Of a stretch of 64,000 bases of DNA, positions 60,440 to 64,000 are shown one piece after another; position 1 is the stretch's first letter, and each line of letters opens with the position of its first letter. The notes beneath the pieces are model-generated. The model was not told the DNA's origin. It ran no database searches and saw nothing but the letters and a program-made list of their open reading frames with translations. The stretch lies in NCBI RefSeq assembly GCF_002234675.1, contig NC_019864.2, forward strand, positions 14,029,582 to 14,093,581, read 5' to 3'. Made by a program: the position numbers and the translations under genes. Origin of the DNA: Oryzias latipes (Eukaryota > Chordata > Actinopteri > Beloniformes > Adrianichthyidae).

Positions 60440-62446
60440 CTACAAAAACAAAAAGAAGGAAGAACAGGTCAGTGTGAATCAAAACGCTGAAATACACTTA
60501 TTGTCAATTAAAATTTTCTTTTTGCTTGTTTTACAAATGATCCTTACTTTCTATGCAGTTAAATATATGTGGGTTTCTGGGTCAAATGTAGTAATAGTGC
60601 ATGTGCTAATAGAAGTGCCATTGTAATTGTGTCAAACTGTGAGAGGTTTCTTTCTTTTTGCTATTTGCAAATGCACAGTGATGACCTACATGAACCTAAA
60701 GGTAAATTTAGGAACCCAAAGTATAAAAAAGGATAGGCACAAAAATAGCAGTCTGACCTGACTGCATCACTGTTAATGGGTAACATTTTCGATGCTCAAT
60801 AGAATAAAAAAAATACCGTCAATTTGAGACACCATCACATTTAAAGATTTAGGAAAATTATATTCATCAGCTGATCTTATGATTAAAAAAAACAGGTCAA
60901 ACAGAGAAAAAAAATGAATCCCCAAACGTTTTGTTGGTTATAATAATTAGAAAAAAGGAAACGAGTCAGAGAAGATAATAATAATACAGCCAAAAAAGAC
61001 CTGAATGATTATTCAGACTGTGACAAACATAACATTGCAAAGAATTATTTTATAACATATCTCAATGCATTTCCTGCAAATGTGTAAAGCTACCAAATTG
61101 TTAAAATCTTAGTGATGTTTTTGAAAGATTTTGTGATGTGTATCCAACATTCAAAATATTAGAATATTTCAGTCAGACAACTCTTGCAGTAAGAAATATT
61201 TATTTGACATTTTCCACATTCTTTAAGTTGGCATTCACATATTTTCGTTTGGCATAAGGCTCCGTTCAATTCCATGAGAAATTTCCATAACACTTTCGGG
61301 TAACAAAACCCCCCCTTTACGGAGCCCACAGGTGGAAGCCGGGGAGGAGGGTGGGGCGAAGAATAAGCGCTGAAGGTAAGAAAGAGAATGAACGACTGCG
61401 CACCTGGGCTTAAATAGGACGCTGAGCAGGTGAGTTAATTGATTGAACCGCCCTAGGGTATTTACCTGTAAAACACTGCAGCGAGTATCTGCCCGAAATA
61501 CGATAAATCGTCATTTAAGTTTTCTAAAACAACGTGATTAAAACGACAAGTCAAAAAAGCAATAAACAGGACCAAAATCAGAAATGCAGGAATGTTGGGT
61601 GTTTCTTATGTTCACACCCTCACTGACTTAAAAAATCATAATACAATTTTAAAAGGAATATTTTTCGGCCTGCCTTCCTTACTCCTATCCAACACAAGCA
61701 ATAAGACAAAACTGTAGGAACTTCTATCCTTGTTATGGATCTTTTCATCACAAAAATCAAATCATGAGGTTTTTTCCAATTTAGCACAAAACAAAGAAAC
61801 AAAACACAACATTCACAGTCATTTTTCTTTCTGAAAAACTACTTCCTGACATAAATATCCTTTGTGACCAAGAAATTACACAGATATTTTTCACAACCAA
61901 ATGCACACCTACAGAGCTTTGTGAGAAATACAAGAAGTTGTGGATTCCTTGTTAGTGGAAAAGAAAAGATCTACAAATGTCATTGGTCGCCTGTAGATTG
62001 CTCTGTTTTTCCCAATCTAATGTATTTTGACAGCAGGACTTTGAACATCCTCTGAAATTAATGTGTCAAATCATAACATGGTCTCTTTAGAGGGTGGGGG
62101 ATGATGGATAGATGACGCATCATGAAGCATTTCTACATATTGCTAAACAGTATTGATACTGTGTACTCATGACATGATGCATCTTTTTATTTGGTATTGT
62201 GTCATATCGACATGGAGGAGGTGGATTTTTTCAACTAAGAAATTTCTGTTGAACAAATGGGACATTTAACTTGCAGAAAATAATATGAATAGTAAACTAA
62301 GAGCCACTCTGAAATTATTTGAAATCAGATAGATCAAGTGGGAACTCTAAGATGAACAGGATGAAGCAACAAGGACATTAAAACAAATATTTTATTTTCC
62401 AAAATGGTCCCACTCGGCAGAAACCTTTATATTGCCCATTATTGTT
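60440..62446. other. slco1c1 upstream intron or promoter-proximal DNA; no exon identified
   Basis: The N-terminal slco1c1 exon should lie upstream of 60439 on the minus strand, but I found no segment here that encodes a family-like N-terminus ending in phase 0 at a donor. The 61270-61420 stretch has balanced composition ('gtggaagccggggaggagggtggggcg') and could hold a promoter. Confidence 0.35.
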
Positions 62447-62454
62447 GATTAGTC

Positions 62455-63341
62455 CAGTGTTTTTCAACCTTTATTGAGCCACGGCACACTTTAACCATGA
62501 CAAAAATCCCGCGGCACACCAGCATCCCCCCCCCCAAAAAAAGCAGAAATTCATGGTCTGTATTGATCGACAGCCCCCCCCCCCCCCCTGCCACAATCTC
62601 ATGTGGATTTTTGTGATAATTGTGGCAGAAAAAGCAGGAAGTTGCAGCTGTTTTTTCTAAGAGATGAAATAAAAGTTAAATTAGAAAATTTAGAAACTGT
62701 TTCTTTGTTGTGGTTTCAAGACGTATCACAAGGTCGACTCATTATGCGCTGTCCCTTTAAGCCAATGCATCATGGGAGATGTAGTGTGAAAACGGCCGAA
62801 AAAGGGCAGATAGACTAGTGTCCCTGAGCTTCATTGTTTTGTTCACTTGTTCCACGGTCTGACAGCGGACTCTGTAGAAAGCTACACCGCTAAAGACGAG
62901 CTTTAGCTGGTATTTTTGTAGGAACTGAGCGACTTTATCAGCAGAATTGAGAACAAGGAAGTGAAGACTTTAACCACTTCTGATTGGTCAGACTGATGAC
63001 ATGTGATTAAGCCTTCAAGAATGATCGGCGGAGACAGTTAAAGGGGCGGGACTTTTCCGCAAACTGCTATAGCTGCAGGTAAACCGCACTACCGTCATTC
63101 TTATCAAAATGTCTTTAATAGAATTAAATAAACACAAAGAAAAAGTAATTTTAAGATCTTTTATATTCCTAATTACTCAGTGTTTTATCAGGGCCTGTTT
63201 GGATGAACAAAGAGCTGATCTCCTGGAGATGGAAAATGTTGTTAGAGCAGTTAATGATTAATGAGGGCAATTTCCCACGGCGCACTTGACCATCTCCCAC
63301 GGCACACTAGTGTGCTGCGGCACACTGGTTGAAAAACACTG
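62455..63341. mobile_element. Non-autonomous hAT element with exact 8-bp TSD
   Basis: Identical gattagtc repeats flank it (62447-62454 and 63342-63349). Ends CAGTGTTTTTCAACC / GGTTGAAAAACACTG are perfect inverted repeats of 15 bases. Both ends are followed inward by 'ccacggcacac'-type sequence. The interior (887 bases overall) has no transposase frame. It lies upstream of the first identified slco1c1 exon. Confidence 0.85.
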
Positions 63342-63361
63342 GATTAGTCTGATAACAAACC

Positions 63362-63615
63362 GCGAAAGATCCGAGAGTCTTTAGGCAGAATACAACTACA
63401 GCTCATACGCACATAACTTAGGCATAAAAACACACATGTAAAGCATTTCATTCTGTCCCGCATATTATTTGTGAAAAGGTGAGCTGACAGCTGTGCTCAG
63501 GTGAGTGTTTAGGTCATGTTCTACTCTGGTGGTTGAGGAAATGTAGAAAGAGGGAGAGTGCCCTTTTATCTCCACACCAAGACCTCTGCAGCATCAGCAG
63601 CAGTCATAAAAACTA
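63362..63615 (-). repeat. Second, diverged copy of part of the 5-kb GC-rich element
   Basis: 'gtgagctgacagctgtgctcaggtgagtgttt' and 'ccacaccaagacc-ctgc-gc-tcagcagcagt' match 5411-5445 and 5503-5538 in the same order and spacing. The preceding 100 bases align more loosely. This shows the GC-rich insertion belongs to a dispersed family. The copy ends before the strongly C-rich core. Confidence 0.55.
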
Positions 63616-64000
63616 TAAGATGAGCTGCAATGAAAAGTTGACAACCCACAATGTGTCCGTGTCATAGACATGATCTGTTCGGTTAATGTGCTCCTCACTG
63701 TTTTGTTCTTCCAACTTACTTTAACACTAACATTACAGAGCAAAACGTTGGATGTAGTTCTATTTGTGCGTCAATCCCAACGACAATATCAGGCACAAAG
63801 CAGTGAAGTCCGTGAGTGACCTGCTGGATGCTCACGTTGTGGGTGTGATCAACTTTGCTATAATATTTTCTGAATTTGCTTTAATATTTTTTAATTTGCT
63901 ATAATTTTTTTCAAAATTTGCCATAATGTTTTCAGAATTAACCCCCCCCCCCCAGAAAGAGTAATGCTATGAGGGATTTCTGTGGAGTTTGTTTTACCAA

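Noticed and set aside
63660..63720. Candidate slco1c1 first exon ending at a minus-strand donor (GTAAGT near 63715)
   Set aside because: The donor fits consensus, but the preceding reading (…S-V-K) has no resemblance to the family's N-terminus and no clear start.
1..64000. CRISPR arrays, tRNA or rRNA genes, bacterial operons
   Set aside because: No regularly spaced identical repeats, no tRNA cloverleaf with intact boxes, no rRNA core sequence and no prokaryotic gene layout was seen; the window is vertebrate nuclear DNA.

Overview
The window is animal nuclear DNA from a ray-finned fish, most likely a percomorph teleost. The evidence is three vertebrate genes with GT-AG introns, AT-rich non-coding DNA, and many transposon types common in teleosts (Tc1-like, hAT and TTAA-flanked MITEs, L2-like and other non-LTR tails, a Gmr1-like Ty3/gypsy element). 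I see no bacterial genes, CRISPR array, rRNA or tRNA. The species cannot be fixed from the sequence alone.

Three host genes are supported. (1) gpr22, an orphan class A GPCR, has its whole coding region in one exon on the + strand (29329-30645), four bases after a splice acceptor. Probable untranslated exons lie near 22.7-23.1 kb and 24.1-25.1 kb. (2) bcap29, an ER membrane cargo/quality-control protein, has seven coding exons on the + strand (44761-46155). They join without a frame break into 235 codons ending in a dilysine signal. (3) slco1c1, an OATP1C1-type thyroid hormone/organic anion transporter, has thirteen coding exons on the - strand (60439 down to 47850). They join into 671 codons plus stop; only the short N-terminal exon is missing. 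bcap29 and slco1c1 are convergent, with stops 1.7 kb apart. As I recall, human GPR22 and BCAP29 lie together on chromosome 7 and SLCO1C1 on chromosome 12, so the right half may cross a fish/mammal synteny junction.

The rest is mobile DNA and unique intron or intergenic sequence. From left to right: copies of a TTAA-flanked MITE (0.87, 1.45, 4.49 and 17.7 kb); a 1.4 kb insertion with a very GC-rich core and 15-bp direct repeats (4.87-6.29 kb); a Tc1/mariner fragment (8.7 kb); an L2-like retroposon with short direct repeats (9.4-9.8 kb); a Tc1 relic split by a probable solo LTR (11.2-12.2 kb); an (AT)n tract; a second MITE family next to and inside another Tc1 relic (27.0-28.8 kb); a Gmr1-like LTR element with integrase C-terminus before RT-RNase H and exact 5-bp TSDs (37.24-39.93 kb); three copies of an unclassified repeat (40.5, 46.2, 48.6 kb); and, in or upstream of slco1c1, hAT elements with perfect 8-bp TSDs (54.6-55.55 and 62.46-63.34 kb), a hAT MITE (52.55 kb), a LINE RT relic (57 kb) and a retroposon with a GAATT-type tail (59.5-60.0 kb).

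No wholly new biological system is evident. The most unusual items are the Gmr1-like element with its mismatched termini, the GC-rich retroposon-like insertion, and a gpr22 product without the extracellular-loop-2 cysteine.
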